A DNA stretch of 64,000 nucleotides from an uncultured Bacteroidales bacterium (GTDB taxonomy: Bacteria > Bacteroidota > Bacteroidia > Bacteroidales > Muribaculaceae): NCBI GenBank assembly GCA_902782465.1, contig CACZNH010000006.1:169824-233823 (forward strand), read 5' to 3'. Below, in pieces: positions 44,361 through 53,088 of the stretch. Every line of letters begins with the position of its first letter. Position 1 is the stretch's first letter. A program made the position numbers and the translations under genes. The notes beneath the pieces are model-generated. The model searched no databases, was not told where the DNA came from, and saw only the letters and a list, made by a program, of their open reading frames with translations.

Positions 44361-46817
44361 TTAATCGAAGAGTCCTTCGGTGGCTTCGTCATTGCCGCCA
44401 CTGGATTCTCCACTGGCTTCGCCGCCGCCACCGCCGCCACTGTACCAGTTGCCTCCGCCTGAGCCGGCATAGCCGCCCAGTTCGTCGCCACAGGCATTGA
44501 AGTTCTTGGGGAATTCAAACTTGGTGCTCTGCTTGTAGGGCAAGTTCTTGTCGTCATACAGCCACTTCATGAAATAGCCCAGGATGGGAAGTGCAGCCTC
44601 GGCACCCTGACCCATTGCCATGCTGTTGAAGTGGATATAGCGTTCCTCGCCACCGACCCAAACGCCGGTGACCAGTTCAGGCGTGAAGCCCATGAACCAA
44701 CCGTCGCTGTGGAAGTTGGTGGTACCGGTCTTACCGCCCATATCGGCAGAGATGCCGTAAGCATAACGCAACCTGGCACCCGTACCGCTGTCCACTACCT
44801 CGAGCAGCATCGAGAGCATCTTCAGGTAGGTGTCCTCGCTCATGATTTCGGTCTGGTTGCCAGTGAACTCGGCCAGCACATTGCCACGGTTGTCGGTGAT
44901 GCGGGAAACGTAAACCGGCTCAACGCGCATACCGCCATTGGCAAATGCCGAATAGGCGGCCACCATCTCACGCAAGGTGATTTCGCAAGCGCCCAGACTC
45001 AAGGCGGGCACGGGGTCGAGATAGCTCGTGATGCCAAAGCTGTGCATCCACTTTGCCAACTCGTCGGGCGTCATGGTGTAATAGCCGTTGCGCTCAATCC
45101 AGTTCTCGCGGGTGCCGCGCATGAAGCCTGCCGAAATCCAGTTCTTGGAGTAGGTCAAAGCCTGCTTGAGCGACATCGCGCCGCCACTGCCCTCGTTGGC
45201 GGGATTGTAAACCTCGTTGTTCCAAATGATGTTGGGAGCACCACCAGGACGCGTCGAGCAGGGAGTCAAACCACCAAATTCGATGGCTTGGGAATAAACG
45301 AAGGGTTTTACCGTAGAACCAATCTGGCGACGGCCTGTCGATACCATGTCATACTTGAAGAAGCGGAAGTTGGGACCACCGACGTAGGCCTTGACATAAC
45401 CGGTGACGGGGTCCATCGACATCATGGCGCAACGCAGGAACGACTTGGTGTACAGCAACGAGTCGAGCGGCGTCATCTGCGCGTCAAAACCACCATCATA
45501 GTTGAACAGGTGCATCTGTACCGGCTTCTTGAAGTTATCCATAATCTGGGCATCGCTCAGACCCTGGTTCTTGAGGACGCGGTAACGCTCGCTGTGACGG
45601 ATAGCAGCATTGATGAGCGCCTGCTTACCGGCACTGGACAGCTCCTGCTTGTTGTTGGTATAGGGATTCTTGGTACCGCCACGCTCACGCAGGAATGCAG
45701 GCTGCAGCGTCTTGCTCATGTGCTTGTGCACAGCCTTCTCGGCATATTCCTGCATACGGGAATCGATGGTGGTGTAAATCTTGAGACCGTCGGTATAGAT
45801 ATCATAATGTGAGCCGTCGGGCTTGGTGTTCTTGTTGCACCAGCCATAGAGAGGATTGACAGCCCATGCCACCGAGTCGTCGATGAAGGCCTGCTGGTTC
45901 CATGACGGATAGTCCTTGCGGTTGGGCTTCTTGGCGCTCATCACACGGCGCAACTCCTCGCGGAAGTAGGGAGCGGGGCCGTCGTTGTGGTCGAGTTTCT
46001 TGAACTTGACAACCAGGGGCAAGGTCTTGAGCTGTTCACATTCGGCCTCGCTCAGGTAGCCCGACTTGACCATCTGTTCAAACACCACATTGCGGCGCTG
46101 GCGCGTACGCTCGGGATGACGCACAGGATTGTAATAGGACGGATTCTTGCACATACCCACCAGTGTTGCGGCTTCCTGGATGTTCAGGTCCTTGGGGTCT
46201 TTGTCAAAATAGACCTCGGACGCCATCTTGATGCCCACGGCATTGTTGAGGAAGTCGAACTGGTTAAAGTACATCTTGATGATTTCGTCCTTGGTGTAAT
46301 AGCGCTCGAGTTTGACGGCGATGACCCACTCGACAGGCTTTTTCAGCGCACGCTCAAAGATGTTGTGCGACTCGGGCGAATACAACTGCTTGGCGAGCTG
46401 CTGGGTGATGGTACTGCCTCCACCGGCACTCTTTTGACCCATGATGATGCGCTTGATGATGGCACGACCGATGGCCTTGACGTCGATACCCGAATGCTCG
46501 TCAAATCGGGCGTCCTCGGTAGCGATAAGGGCGTCGGTCAGGTGGGGCGACATCTCGTCAAAGTCCACATAGATGCGGTTGCTGCGGCTGCGGTAATAAC
46601 GGCCCATTTCCACACCATCGGCACTGTAGATCGTCGAAGCGAACTTGTCGGTTGGATTCTTCAACTGGTCGATGGGGGGCATATAACCGATTACGCCATT
46701 GTAAATCAACACGAACATCAGGGCCACCAATCCCACCAGGATGGCAAACCAAGTCCACATTTTGCGGACGATGCTGCGACGCTTGTTCTTTTTCTTTCCA
46801 GTAGTCTTTTCGCTCAT
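44361..46817 (-). CDS. mrcA: Class A penicillin-binding protein (PBP1A type)
   Basis: 818-residue inner-membrane peptidoglycan synthase. One membrane anchor (residues ~19-42) is followed by a GT51 transglycosylase with catalytic Glu101 (ATEDARF) and G-S-T-I-T-Q-Q. The transpeptidase has Ser501-x-x-Lys504 (GSTVKPF), Ser557-x-Asn559 (SKN) and Lys696-Thr-Gly (KTGTT). The C-terminal ~45 residues are Gly/Ser rich (a low-complexity tail ending GLFD). Standard promoter at 46905-46912. Confidence 0.96.
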   Translation of the reverse strand: MSEKTTGKKKNKRRSIVRKMWTWFAILVGLVALMFVLIYNGVIGYMPPIDQLKNPTDKFASTIYSADGVEMGRYYRSRSNRIYVDFDEMSPHLTDALIATEDARFDEHSGIDVKAIGRAIIKRIIMGQKSAGGGSTITQQLAKQLYSPESHNIFERALKKPVEWVIAVKLERYYTKDEIIKMYFNQFDFLNNAVGIKMASEVYFDKDPKDLNIQEAATLVGMCKNPSYYNPVRHPERTRQRRNVVFEQMVKSGYLSEAECEQLKTLPLVVKFKKLDHNDGPAPYFREELRRVMSAKKPNRKDYPSWNQQAFIDDSVAWAVNPLYGWCNKNTKPDGSHYDIYTDGLKIYTTIDSRMQEYAEKAVHKHMSKTLQPAFLRERGGTKNPYTNNKQELSSAGKQALINAAIRHSERYRVLKNQGLSDAQIMDNFKKPVQMHLFNYDGGFDAQMTPLDSLLYTKSFLRCAMMSMDPVTGYVKAYVGGPNFRFFKYDMVSTGRRQIGSTVKPFVYSQAIEFGGLTPCSTRPGGAPNIIWNNEVYNPANEGSGGAMSLKQALTYSKNWISAGFMRGTRENWIERNGYYTMTPDELAKWMHSFGITSYLDPVPALSLGACEITLREMVAAYSAFANGGMRVEPVYVSRITDNRGNVLAEFTGNQTEIMSEDTYLKMLSMLLEVVDSGTGARLRYAYGISADMGGKTGTTNFHSDGWFMGFTPELVTGVWVGGEERYIHFNSMAMGQGAEAALPILGYFMKWLYDDKNLPYKQSTKFEFPKNFNACGDELGGYAGSGGGNWYSGGGGGGEASGESSGGNDEATEGLFD

Positions 46818-46904
46818 ATCTTGTTTAGTTTATTTTTACTTTAATCAATTATCATTCAACCCATTGAACGGATTCAATAGGGGAAATCAGTAATATTCAA
46901 CTTG

Positions 46905-46912
46905 CAAATGTA
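46905..46912 (-). promoter_or_regulatory. -7 box (TACATTTG) of the PBP1A gene
   Basis: Consensus match 87 nt before the PBP1A start codon. Confidence 0.5.
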
Positions 46913-46918
46913 GTAAAT

Positions 46919-46956
46919 AGTTTTCAGTTTTGAATCGTCAGTTTTCAGTTTTTGAC
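46919..46956. repeat. TTTTCAG short repeats, interrupted
   Basis: Four TTTTCAGT-like or GTCAGT units with a few substitutions, between the divergent PBP1A and EamA genes. Confidence 0.6.
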
Positions 46957-46987
46957 AAAAAAACGGTTAAGAAAGAAGTAAAAATAG

Positions 46988-46995
46988 TAATTTTG
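46988..46995 (+). promoter_or_regulatory. -7 box (TAATTTTG) abutting the EamA start
   Basis: Consensus match ending 5 nt before the ATG at 47001. No good -33 element is seen at the expected distance. Confidence 0.45.
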
Positions 46996-47000
46996 TGCCC

Positions 47001-47927
47001 ATGCAATACATCGGTGAACTGATTTCGATAGGCGTGGCCTTCTCGTGGACGGCAACAGCGCTGCTGAGCGAGTTCGGGAGCAAGCGCTTGGGCAACCTGA
47101 CGCTTAACCTGATGCGTATGGTCATCACGCTTGTCTTCTCAGGCATCCTGTTCTGGGTGATGACAGGTTCTCCCCTGCCCGCATCGGCCAGCAACGAGGC
47201 CTACATGTGGATGATACTTTCGGGCCTGGTGGGCTACGTCATCGGTGACTTCTGCCTGTTCCAGTGCTACATCATTATCGGTTCCAAGTTCGGCCAGCTG
47301 TTTATGACGCTGGCGCCCATTGCTGCTGCCATCACCGCATGGTTCACGTTAGGACAGCAGATACGGCCTCAGGCCCTGCTTGCGATGGCGGTCACCCTAG
47401 CCGGTATCGCCATCAGTGTGCTTGGACGTGGCGATGGCCACAAACTGTCGCTGAAATTACCGCTGGCAGGCGTATTGTTTGCCATCGGAGCCGCTGTGTG
47501 TCAAGGCGTTGGACTGGTGCTGAGTAAAATCGGCATGAACCACTACGAGGCCTCACTCACCACCGATTTGGCAGGCTGGATGTTGCCATTCCATGCTAAC
47601 TTCTTCCGCTGCGTGGCTGGAACTTTAGGTTTCACCATATTGATGGCGCTGCGCGAGGGGTTTGCCCCGTTACGCAAAGGCGTTACAGACCGCAAAGGTG
47701 TGACCGTTGCTGTTCTCACAACCATTTTCGGGCCGTTTTTCGGTGTGGGTGCCTCTCTGCTGGCAGTTCAATATACTGCTGCCGGCATTGCCAGTACCTT
47801 GATGGCACTGACGCCCATTATCATCATCCTGCCAGCCTACTGGTTGTTCAAGCAACCCATCACTGCCAAGAGCATCCTGGGTGCCTTTATCTCAGTCATC
47901 GGCGTGTCGCTGTTCTTCCTGCTGTAA
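47001..47927 (+). CDS. EamA/DMT-family transporter
   Basis: 308 residues with ten hydrophobic membrane spans arranged as two EamA five-helix halves (first ending near residue 143, second from about 150). The second half closes with A-L-T-P-I-I-I-I-L-P-A-Y-W, the typical E/P-rich EamA motif region. A GTG at 46995 lies inside the promoter, so the ATG at 47001 is chosen. Likely an inner-membrane metabolite exporter; substrate unknown. It is convergent with thrC. Confidence 0.88.
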   Translation: MQYIGELISIGVAFSWTATALLSEFGSKRLGNLTLNLMRMVITLVFSGILFWVMTGSPLPASASNEAYMWMILSGLVGYVIGDFCLFQCYIIIGSKFGQLFMTLAPIAAAITAWFTLGQQIRPQALLAMAVTLAGIAISVLGRGDGHKLSLKLPLAGVLFAIGAAVCQGVGLVLSKIGMNHYEASLTTDLAGWMLPFHANFFRCVAGTLGFTILMALREGFAPLRKGVTDRKGVTVAVLTTIFGPFFGVGASLLAVQYTAAGIASTLMALTPIIIILPAYWLFKQPITAKSILGAFISVIGVSLFFLL

Positions 47928-48010
47928 CGGGATACCGGAGCAATACAAGCCGAAGGCTTGCATTACCTCAACCACACATCAATCATTTTACTTTACTGGA
48001 AACCAGCCAT

Positions 48011-49321
48011 CTACTGGTTGTTATCGAGGAGCAGGCGCTTAAGGGCGGTGAAGCCATTGGGCATCTTGGTGACGTGGAGATCGCTGCTCACAAAACGCGC
48101 CAATTGGGCAGGCAGGATTAGCGGCTCATCGATGATGCGCTCCATGAGGGTTTTCAGTTTGGCGGGATGGGCCGTGGCGAGCACGATGCCGGTTTCGCCG
48201 GGCTGCAGGTCTTCGGCAAGAGCACGATAGGCAACCGCTGTGTGCGGATCGAGCAGATAACCGTCGTTGGCATAGGTCTGGCGAATGGTTTCGATTATCT
48301 GGTTATCGTAGTAGCTGTAGGCATGAACATGGCGGCAGATGTTTTCATGACTGCCCAGCAATGCCTCGATGCGTCCGAAGTTGTTGGGACATCCGGCATC
48401 AAGTGCCGGTGCGATGCTGTATTGTGTGGGCTTTGGTGTGAAGACGCCCGTCCTGACGTAATTATAGAAGATGTTATTCTGATTCTCGACACTGACGAAA
48501 CGTCTGACAGGCAGCCCCATCGCCTGAGCCATCAAGCCGCTTGCGAGATTGCCCAGATTGGAACAGGGCACGAAAAACACCAGTTTGTCCACATCGACAT
48601 GACGGCCCACGAGCTGCGTATAAGCCCAGAAGTAATAGACCATTTGGGGAATGATGCGGGCATAGTTGATGGACATGGCGCTGGTGAGGCGCATTGCCTG
48701 GTTGAGTTCCACATCCATGAAAACTTCCTCGACCAGCGACTTGCAGTCGTCAAACGAGCCGTTGACCTCGATGGCGGTCACGTTGTTACCCAATGATGCA
48801 AACTGCGCCTTCTGAATCTTGTTGACGACTCCACGGGGATACAGGACATAGACCTTGACACCCGGCATGCGCCAAAAACTGTTGGCCACAGCACTGCCCG
48901 TGTCACCGCTGGTGGGCACCAAGACATTGAGCGTGCTCCACTCGGGATGCCGCGTGCGGTAGAAATTGAGCAGGCGTGCCATGAAACGCGTTCCCACATC
49001 CTTAAACGCCATGGTGGGGCCATGAAACAGTTCCAGCACAAAGTTGCGCGGCGCCGTTTTCACCAGAGGGATGTCAAAATCAAAAGCATCATACACGATA
49101 TCGTGCAACGCATCGGCAGGCACATCACCCTGCAGGGCAAATGACGCTATGGCATAAGCCATTTCCTGCAACGACATGGCACTCATGTTGCGCAGGAAGG
49201 CCTTTGGCAATCGCGGCAGTTTTTTGGGCAAGTACAATCCACCATCGGGAGCAAGTCCCTTAGTGACCGCCTGCTCCAAGCTGGCAGTTACTTGATGATT
49301 ATTAGTACTGTAATAATTCAT
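48011..49321 (-). CDS. thrC: Threonine synthase
   Basis: PLP enzyme converting O-phosphohomoserine to threonine. 436 residues of the longer (E. coli-like) type. The PLP lysine lies in H-G-P-T-M-A-F-K-D-V-G. The phosphate/PLP loop is T-S-G-D-T-G-S-A-V-A, and the C-terminal half has D-P-H-T-A-V-A. Its start is 7 nt after the stop of the aspartate kinase gene, so both belong to one leftward operon. Homoserine dehydrogenase and homoserine kinase are not present in the window. Confidence 0.96.
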   Translation of the reverse strand: MNYYSTNNHQVTASLEQAVTKGLAPDGGLYLPKKLPRLPKAFLRNMSAMSLQEMAYAIASFALQGDVPADALHDIVYDAFDFDIPLVKTAPRNFVLELFHGPTMAFKDVGTRFMARLLNFYRTRHPEWSTLNVLVPTSGDTGSAVANSFWRMPGVKVYVLYPRGVVNKIQKAQFASLGNNVTAIEVNGSFDDCKSLVEEVFMDVELNQAMRLTSAMSINYARIIPQMVYYFWAYTQLVGRHVDVDKLVFFVPCSNLGNLASGLMAQAMGLPVRRFVSVENQNNIFYNYVRTGVFTPKPTQYSIAPALDAGCPNNFGRIEALLGSHENICRHVHAYSYYDNQIIETIRQTYANDGYLLDPHTAVAYRALAEDLQPGETGIVLATAHPAKLKTLMERIIDEPLILPAQLARFVSSDLHVTKMPNGFTALKRLLLDNNQ

Positions 49322-49328
49322 CTTTTAA

Positions 49329-50216
49329 CTAAATGATGACTGTTCCGGGGGCTGAGGGATTGAAGGTGTTCTTGACCCAAACGGGAATTTTTTTCATCGC
49401 CACGGGGGCAATGGTGGGCGGATAAATGACCTTGGCACCGGCATCACACATCACCTGGGCCTGTTGATAGCTCATCTGGGGGATGACGGTGGCATCAGGA
49501 TGGGTGCGCGGGTCTGCCGTCATGAAGCCGTCCACGTCGGTCCAGATTTCCAACGCTTCGGCATCCAGCAGTGTGGCGAGGATGGCAGCGGTGTAGTCAC
49601 TGCCTCCGCGCCCCAGATTGGTCACGTCGCCTGTATCCTTATCTCGGGAGATAAAGCCCTGCACCACATGAATGCCTTGAGTCAGGTCGGCAAAGTCCTC
49701 CTTGACAAGCCGTTCGGTCTCTTCCCAGTCCAGGACACGACCAGTTGCATCAGGCACAGTGCGCATGTAGTTGAGCGACAAGTGCGGCACACCATCCTCA
49801 AACATTCCCGTAACTATCGCCGATGACAGGATTTCACCGTGTGCCACAATAGCGTCACACACACGCCCGATTTCTTCCACGGGCATGTGGGGATTGGTTG
49901 CCAGGGCAAGGTAATAGGGTTTTAAGCTCTCGTCGATGAAGCGGTCGATGGTCGCATGGACCTCGTCACGCATCGACTCCACAACGACACCGTCGATGGC
50001 GCCGTGGTGACGCTTGCGCGCCTGCTCGAGCGTATCAAGACACGAAATGTCACGCTGCTGAGCCTGCTCACACATCGCCAGCAGTTGATTGGTGAAGCCA
50101 CCCATTGCCGAAACCACCACGATAACGGGCCTCTCCTCGGCTTTAACTATATCTCTAAGGTTGCGCAGGCTCTCGATGCTACCGACCGAGGTGCCGCCGA
50201 ATTTCATCACTTTCAT
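49329..50216 (-). CDS. lysC: Aspartate kinase, catalytic domain only (no ACT domain)
   Basis: Phosphorylates aspartate, the first step to lysine, threonine and methionine. The 295-residue protein has K-F-G-G-T-S-V at the N-terminus, V-S-A-M-G-G, L-G-R-G-G-S-D-Y-T-A (substrate and ATP contacts), and W-T-D-V-D-G-F-M-T-A-D-P-R. It stops just after the conserved V-K-N-T-F-N-P-S-A-P-G-T segment. The two ACT domains that normally follow (total ~440 residues, or ~810 in ThrA fusions) are absent, and only 7 nt separate the stop from thrC, so no remnant exists. Loss of the usual allosteric module is the notable oddity. Confidence 0.92.
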   Translation of the reverse strand: MKVMKFGGTSVGSIESLRNLRDIVKAEERPVIVVVSAMGGFTNQLLAMCEQAQQRDISCLDTLEQARKRHHGAIDGVVVESMRDEVHATIDRFIDESLKPYYLALATNPHMPVEEIGRVCDAIVAHGEILSSAIVTGMFEDGVPHLSLNYMRTVPDATGRVLDWEETERLVKEDFADLTQGIHVVQGFISRDKDTGDVTNLGRGGSDYTAAILATLLDAEALEIWTDVDGFMTADPRTHPDATVIPQMSYQQAQVMCDAGAKVIYPPTIAPVAMKKIPVWVKNTFNPSAPGTVII

Positions 50217-50316
50217 TGCTATCGGTATTATTCAAGTCAATATAATATAACGTAAAAACAGGAGATTTATTGGCTCAAAAAACACTTGTAATACAAATTT
50301 CACTTTTTTTGTCTAT

Positions 50317-50465
50317 GGCGAAGGTAGGCGGCGCCTCGGAAGAAAAAAAGAATAAATTCTTTTTGTTCTTCGCTCGGCTTGCACGACTTTGCCTCGCGGC
50401 GAAGGTAGGCGGCGCCTCGGAAGAAAAAAAGAATAAATTCTTTTTGTTCTTCGCTCGGCTTGCAC
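50317..50465. repeat. Duplicated 68-bp palindromic repeat upstream of yqgE
   Basis: Two near-perfect copies, 50317-50384 and 50398-50465 (period 81 bp). Each holds an A-rich/T-rich inverted repeat (AAGAA...AGAAT with ATTCT...TTCTT) flanked by GGCGGCGCC and CTCGGCTTGCAC. The second copy feeds directly into the yqgE promoter, since its T-tract supplies the -33 TTTG. Confidence 0.85.
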
Positions 50466-50473
50466 TACCTTTG
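50443..50473 (+). promoter_or_regulatory. yqgE promoter embedded in the repeat
   Basis: TTTG at 50443-50446, a 19-nt spacer, then TACCTTTG at 50466-50473. The ATG starts only 4 nt later. The equivalent box after the first repeat copy is degenerate (CGACTTTG). Confidence 0.7.
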
Positions 50474-50477
50474 CAAC

Positions 50478-51083
50478 ATGAACGACTGGGACCAGGACAT
50501 ATACCATCTTAATGACGAGCAACCGCAGCCCCGTCGCGGTTCCCTGCTGGTGGCCAAACCCACTGTTGGCGACTTTTTCTTTAAACGCTCGCTGGTGCTC
50601 ATCGTGGACCCTGACGAGGGCGAGGGAGCCATGGGCGTCGTCGTGAACCATTACACCGGCTACAACCTGCGAGACATCATGCCCGACATCGAGAGTGTGG
50701 AGGAAATCCCCCTGTACCTGGGTGGTCCTGTAGGGTCACAGATGATGTTCTATATGCATACCCTGGGACCTGAGGTTGTGCCCGAATCCATCGAAGTGGG
50801 CGACGGCGTGTGGTTTGGCGGCAACTTTGACGCCATCAAGCGGTATGTTGAACTGGGTGCCCCTGTTGAGGGACGCATCAAGTTCATCGTGGGTTACAGC
50901 GGTTGGGAGAAAGACCAGCTTTCCAGCGAACTCAAGCGACACGATTGGGCCGTGCTTCATGATGGGGGCCGTGACCTGATGATGGGTGAAGGCGATGACA
51001 ACCAGTGGCGCGATGCCGTGGCCCGTTTCGGCGACCGTTACCGCCTGTGGCTCAACCTGCCCAGCGACCCGAGTTGCAATTAG
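50478..51083 (+). CDS. yqgE: YqgE/AlgH family protein
   Basis: 201 residues of the DUF179 fold: G-S-L-L-V-A-K-P-T-V-G-D-x-F-F near the N-terminus, then D-E-G-E-G-A-M-G-V-V-V-N-H, Y-L-G-G-P-V-G and F-I-V-G-Y-S-G-W. The biochemical function of the family is unsettled. The ATG at 50478 is chosen because a TTG at 50460 lies within the promoter. It heads a rightward cluster with pantothenate kinase, GT2 and GNAT genes. The stop lies in a TTAGTGA tandem repeat. Confidence 0.93.
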   Translation: MNDWDQDIYHLNDEQPQPRRGSLLVAKPTVGDFFFKRSLVLIVDPDEGEGAMGVVVNHYTGYNLRDIMPDIESVEEIPLYLGGPVGSQMMFYMHTLGPEVVPESIEVGDGVWFGGNFDAIKRYVELGAPVEGRIKFIVGYSGWEKDQLSSELKRHDWAVLHDGGRDLMMGEGDDNQWRDAVARFGDRYRLWLNLPSDPSCN

Positions 51084-51116
51084 TGATTAGTGAAGACAAA
51101 CGGCTAACAAGAATAT

Positions 51117-51953
51117 ATGGGATTAGTAATTGGCATTGACGTGGGTGGCAGCACCACCAAGATTGTGGGAGTCGAGAACGGCACCCACATCAAAGCGCCC
51201 ATCAGCATTACGGGCAGTGACCCCATCTCGTCGTTGTTCGGTGCCTTCGGCAAATACACCCACGACAACGGCATCACTCTTGATAACATTGAGCACGTGA
51301 TGCTCACCGGTGTGGGGTCCAGCGAAGTGGATACACCCATCTATGACCTGCCCACCACTCATGTGGATGAGTTTCAGGCCGACGGCCTTGGAGCACGTTT
51401 TGACAGCGGCCTCGAGCAGCTTGTAGTGGTCTCGATGGGTACCGGTACAACGCTGGTGCGCGTTGACGGTGATACCATCAGCCACATCGGCGGCATCTCT
51501 ATGGGCGGCGGCACGTTGCAGGGCCTATCCCATCTGTTGCTCAAGACCACCAATGTCGGTGAGGTCATCGAAATGGCATCTCACGGCGACATATCTCATA
51601 TCAACCTGCAAATCAAGGACATTTGCAAGAAAGATATCGAGGGACTGCCGATGTATGCCACCGCATCGCTTTTTGGCAAAGCCATCAGCAGCAATGCCAC
51701 CCCCAATGACATCGCCAAGGGCCTCATCTGTATGGTTCTTGAGACCATTGGCTCCTGCGCCGTTTTGTCACAGGTAAACGAGGGCATCAAGGACTTTGTG
51801 CTTATCGGCAACCTGACTAAACTGCCTGAATGCGGTTATATTTTCCCGATGATGGAGAACCTGTACGGCGTACGCTTCCATATCCCCGAATTTGCCTGCT
51901 ACCGCACTGCCATTGGCGCCGCGTTGTCTTATCAACTCAAGAAAAACGACTAA
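51117..51953 (+). CDS. coaW: Type II pantothenate kinase
   Basis: Phosphorylates pantothenate, the first step of CoA synthesis. 278 residues of the ASKHA fold: I-G-I-D-V-G-G-S-T-T-K-I (phosphate loop), T-G-V-G-S-S-E-V, V-S-M-G-T-G-T-T-L-V and G-G-T-L-Q-G-L-S. This matches the type II enzymes of staphylococci and clostridia rather than the type III CoaX form common in Bacteroidetes. Gaps of 33 nt upstream and 13 nt downstream suggest co-transcription with yqgE and the GT2 gene. Confidence 0.88.
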   Translation: MGLVIGIDVGGSTTKIVGVENGTHIKAPISITGSDPISSLFGAFGKYTHDNGITLDNIEHVMLTGVGSSEVDTPIYDLPTTHVDEFQADGLGARFDSGLEQLVVVSMGTGTTLVRVDGDTISHIGGISMGGGTLQGLSHLLLKTTNVGEVIEMASHGDISHINLQIKDICKKDIEGLPMYATASLFGKAISSNATPNDIAKGLICMVLETIGSCAVLSQVNEGIKDFVLIGNLTKLPECGYIFPMMENLYGVRFHIPEFACYRTAIGAALSYQLKKND

Positions 51954-51966
51954 AGCCACAAACAAT

Positions 51967-53088
51967 ATGGAGTTGACCGTTGTCATCGTCAATTATCGCG
52001 TCAAATACCTGCTGGAGCAGACTCTGCGCTCGGTGGAAGAAGCCATGCAGGGCATGACAGGAGAAGTCATCGTGGTCGATAACCTGTCGGGCGACGACAG
52101 CATTGCCTTCTCCCGCGAACGGCATCCACAGGTCACCTACATCGAGAATCAGGAGAACGTGGGATTTGCCCGCGCCAACAACCAGGCCATCATGCAGGCG
52201 CGCGGCGAGTACACGCTCATCCTCAACCCCGACACTATCATCACCCCTCACTGCCTGCAAGAGGGCATCGCATGGATGCAGTCTCACCCCAAGTGCGGTG
52301 CCATCGGTGCCCGCATGATGGACGGCAATGGTGTGTTCCTTCCCGAAAGCAAGCGTGCATTCCCCACCCCGTGGGTATCCTTCTGCAAAATCTTCGGCCT
52401 TTCAAAGCTTTTCCCTCGCTCGCCATGGTTTGCCAAGTACCACCTGCGCTACCTGAGCGATGAGGAACCACAATGCATCGACATTCTGTCAGGTGCCTAT
52501 ATGCTGTGCCGTACCGCTGTGCTGCAGCAACTGGGCGGCTTTGACGAGGACTTCTTCATGTACGGCGAGGACATCGACCTGAGTTACCGCATCGTCAAGG
52601 CAGGTTACGAAAACTGGATGCTGCCAACGTCGATGGTGCATTATAAGGGCGAGAGCACGCACAAGGACTCGATGCGCTATGTGCGTGTGTTCTATGACGC
52701 GATGCTCATCTTCTACCGCAAGCATTTCCCGCGATTTAACGTCATCTTCTACCCTATCGTCAAGTTGGGAGTGTTTGTCAGGGCCGGACTTGCGATGGCC
52801 AAGCGCCTCATCAAGCGCATTTTGCCCACCAGCGGCAAGCCTGCCAGCGAAACCTGGCCATGGGTCATCATCAGCGACAATGCAAGCAATGTTGCCCAAA
52901 CAGCAGCCATCAACTTTTTCTATGACAGCACCCCCGCTAAGGGGAATTACAACGTGCTCATCGATGACGGTTGCCACAGCTATGCCCAGATAGTGGACTA
53001 CATCCGCCTCTACGGCAGCAAGGAGCGCTTGGCATTCCACATCTTTGCCGCCCGGCACGGAATCATCATTTCACCCAAGATGTCATGA
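51967..53088 (+). CDS. GT2 family glycosyltransferase (rhamnosyltransferase-like)
   Basis: 373 residues from the ATG at 51967; an in-frame extension to 51892 overlaps coaW and is rejected. GT-A fold: V-V-I-V-N-Y at the N-terminus, V-D-N-L-S-G-D-D-S, N-V-G-F-A-R-A-N-N-Q-A, L-I-L-N-P-D-T, G-A-Y-M-L-C-R and F-D-E-D-F-F-M-Y-G-E-D-I-D-L. These fit WbbL-like rhamnosyl or mannosyl transferases. The last ~100 residues form an extra domain with V-I-I-S-D-N and V-L-I-D-D-G-C-H-S-Y segments. The stop overlaps the GNAT start by 4 nt. The target is probably an envelope glycan. Confidence 0.88.
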   Translation: MELTVVIVNYRVKYLLEQTLRSVEEAMQGMTGEVIVVDNLSGDDSIAFSRERHPQVTYIENQENVGFARANNQAIMQARGEYTLILNPDTIITPHCLQEGIAWMQSHPKCGAIGARMMDGNGVFLPESKRAFPTPWVSFCKIFGLSKLFPRSPWFAKYHLRYLSDEEPQCIDILSGAYMLCRTAVLQQLGGFDEDFFMYGEDIDLSYRIVKAGYENWMLPTSMVHYKGESTHKDSMRYVRVFYDAMLIFYRKHFPRFNVIFYPIVKLGVFVRAGLAMAKRLIKRILPTSGKPASETWPWVIISDNASNVAQTAAINFFYDSTPAKGNYNVLIDDGCHSYAQIVDYIRLYGSKERLAFHIFAARHGIIISPKMS

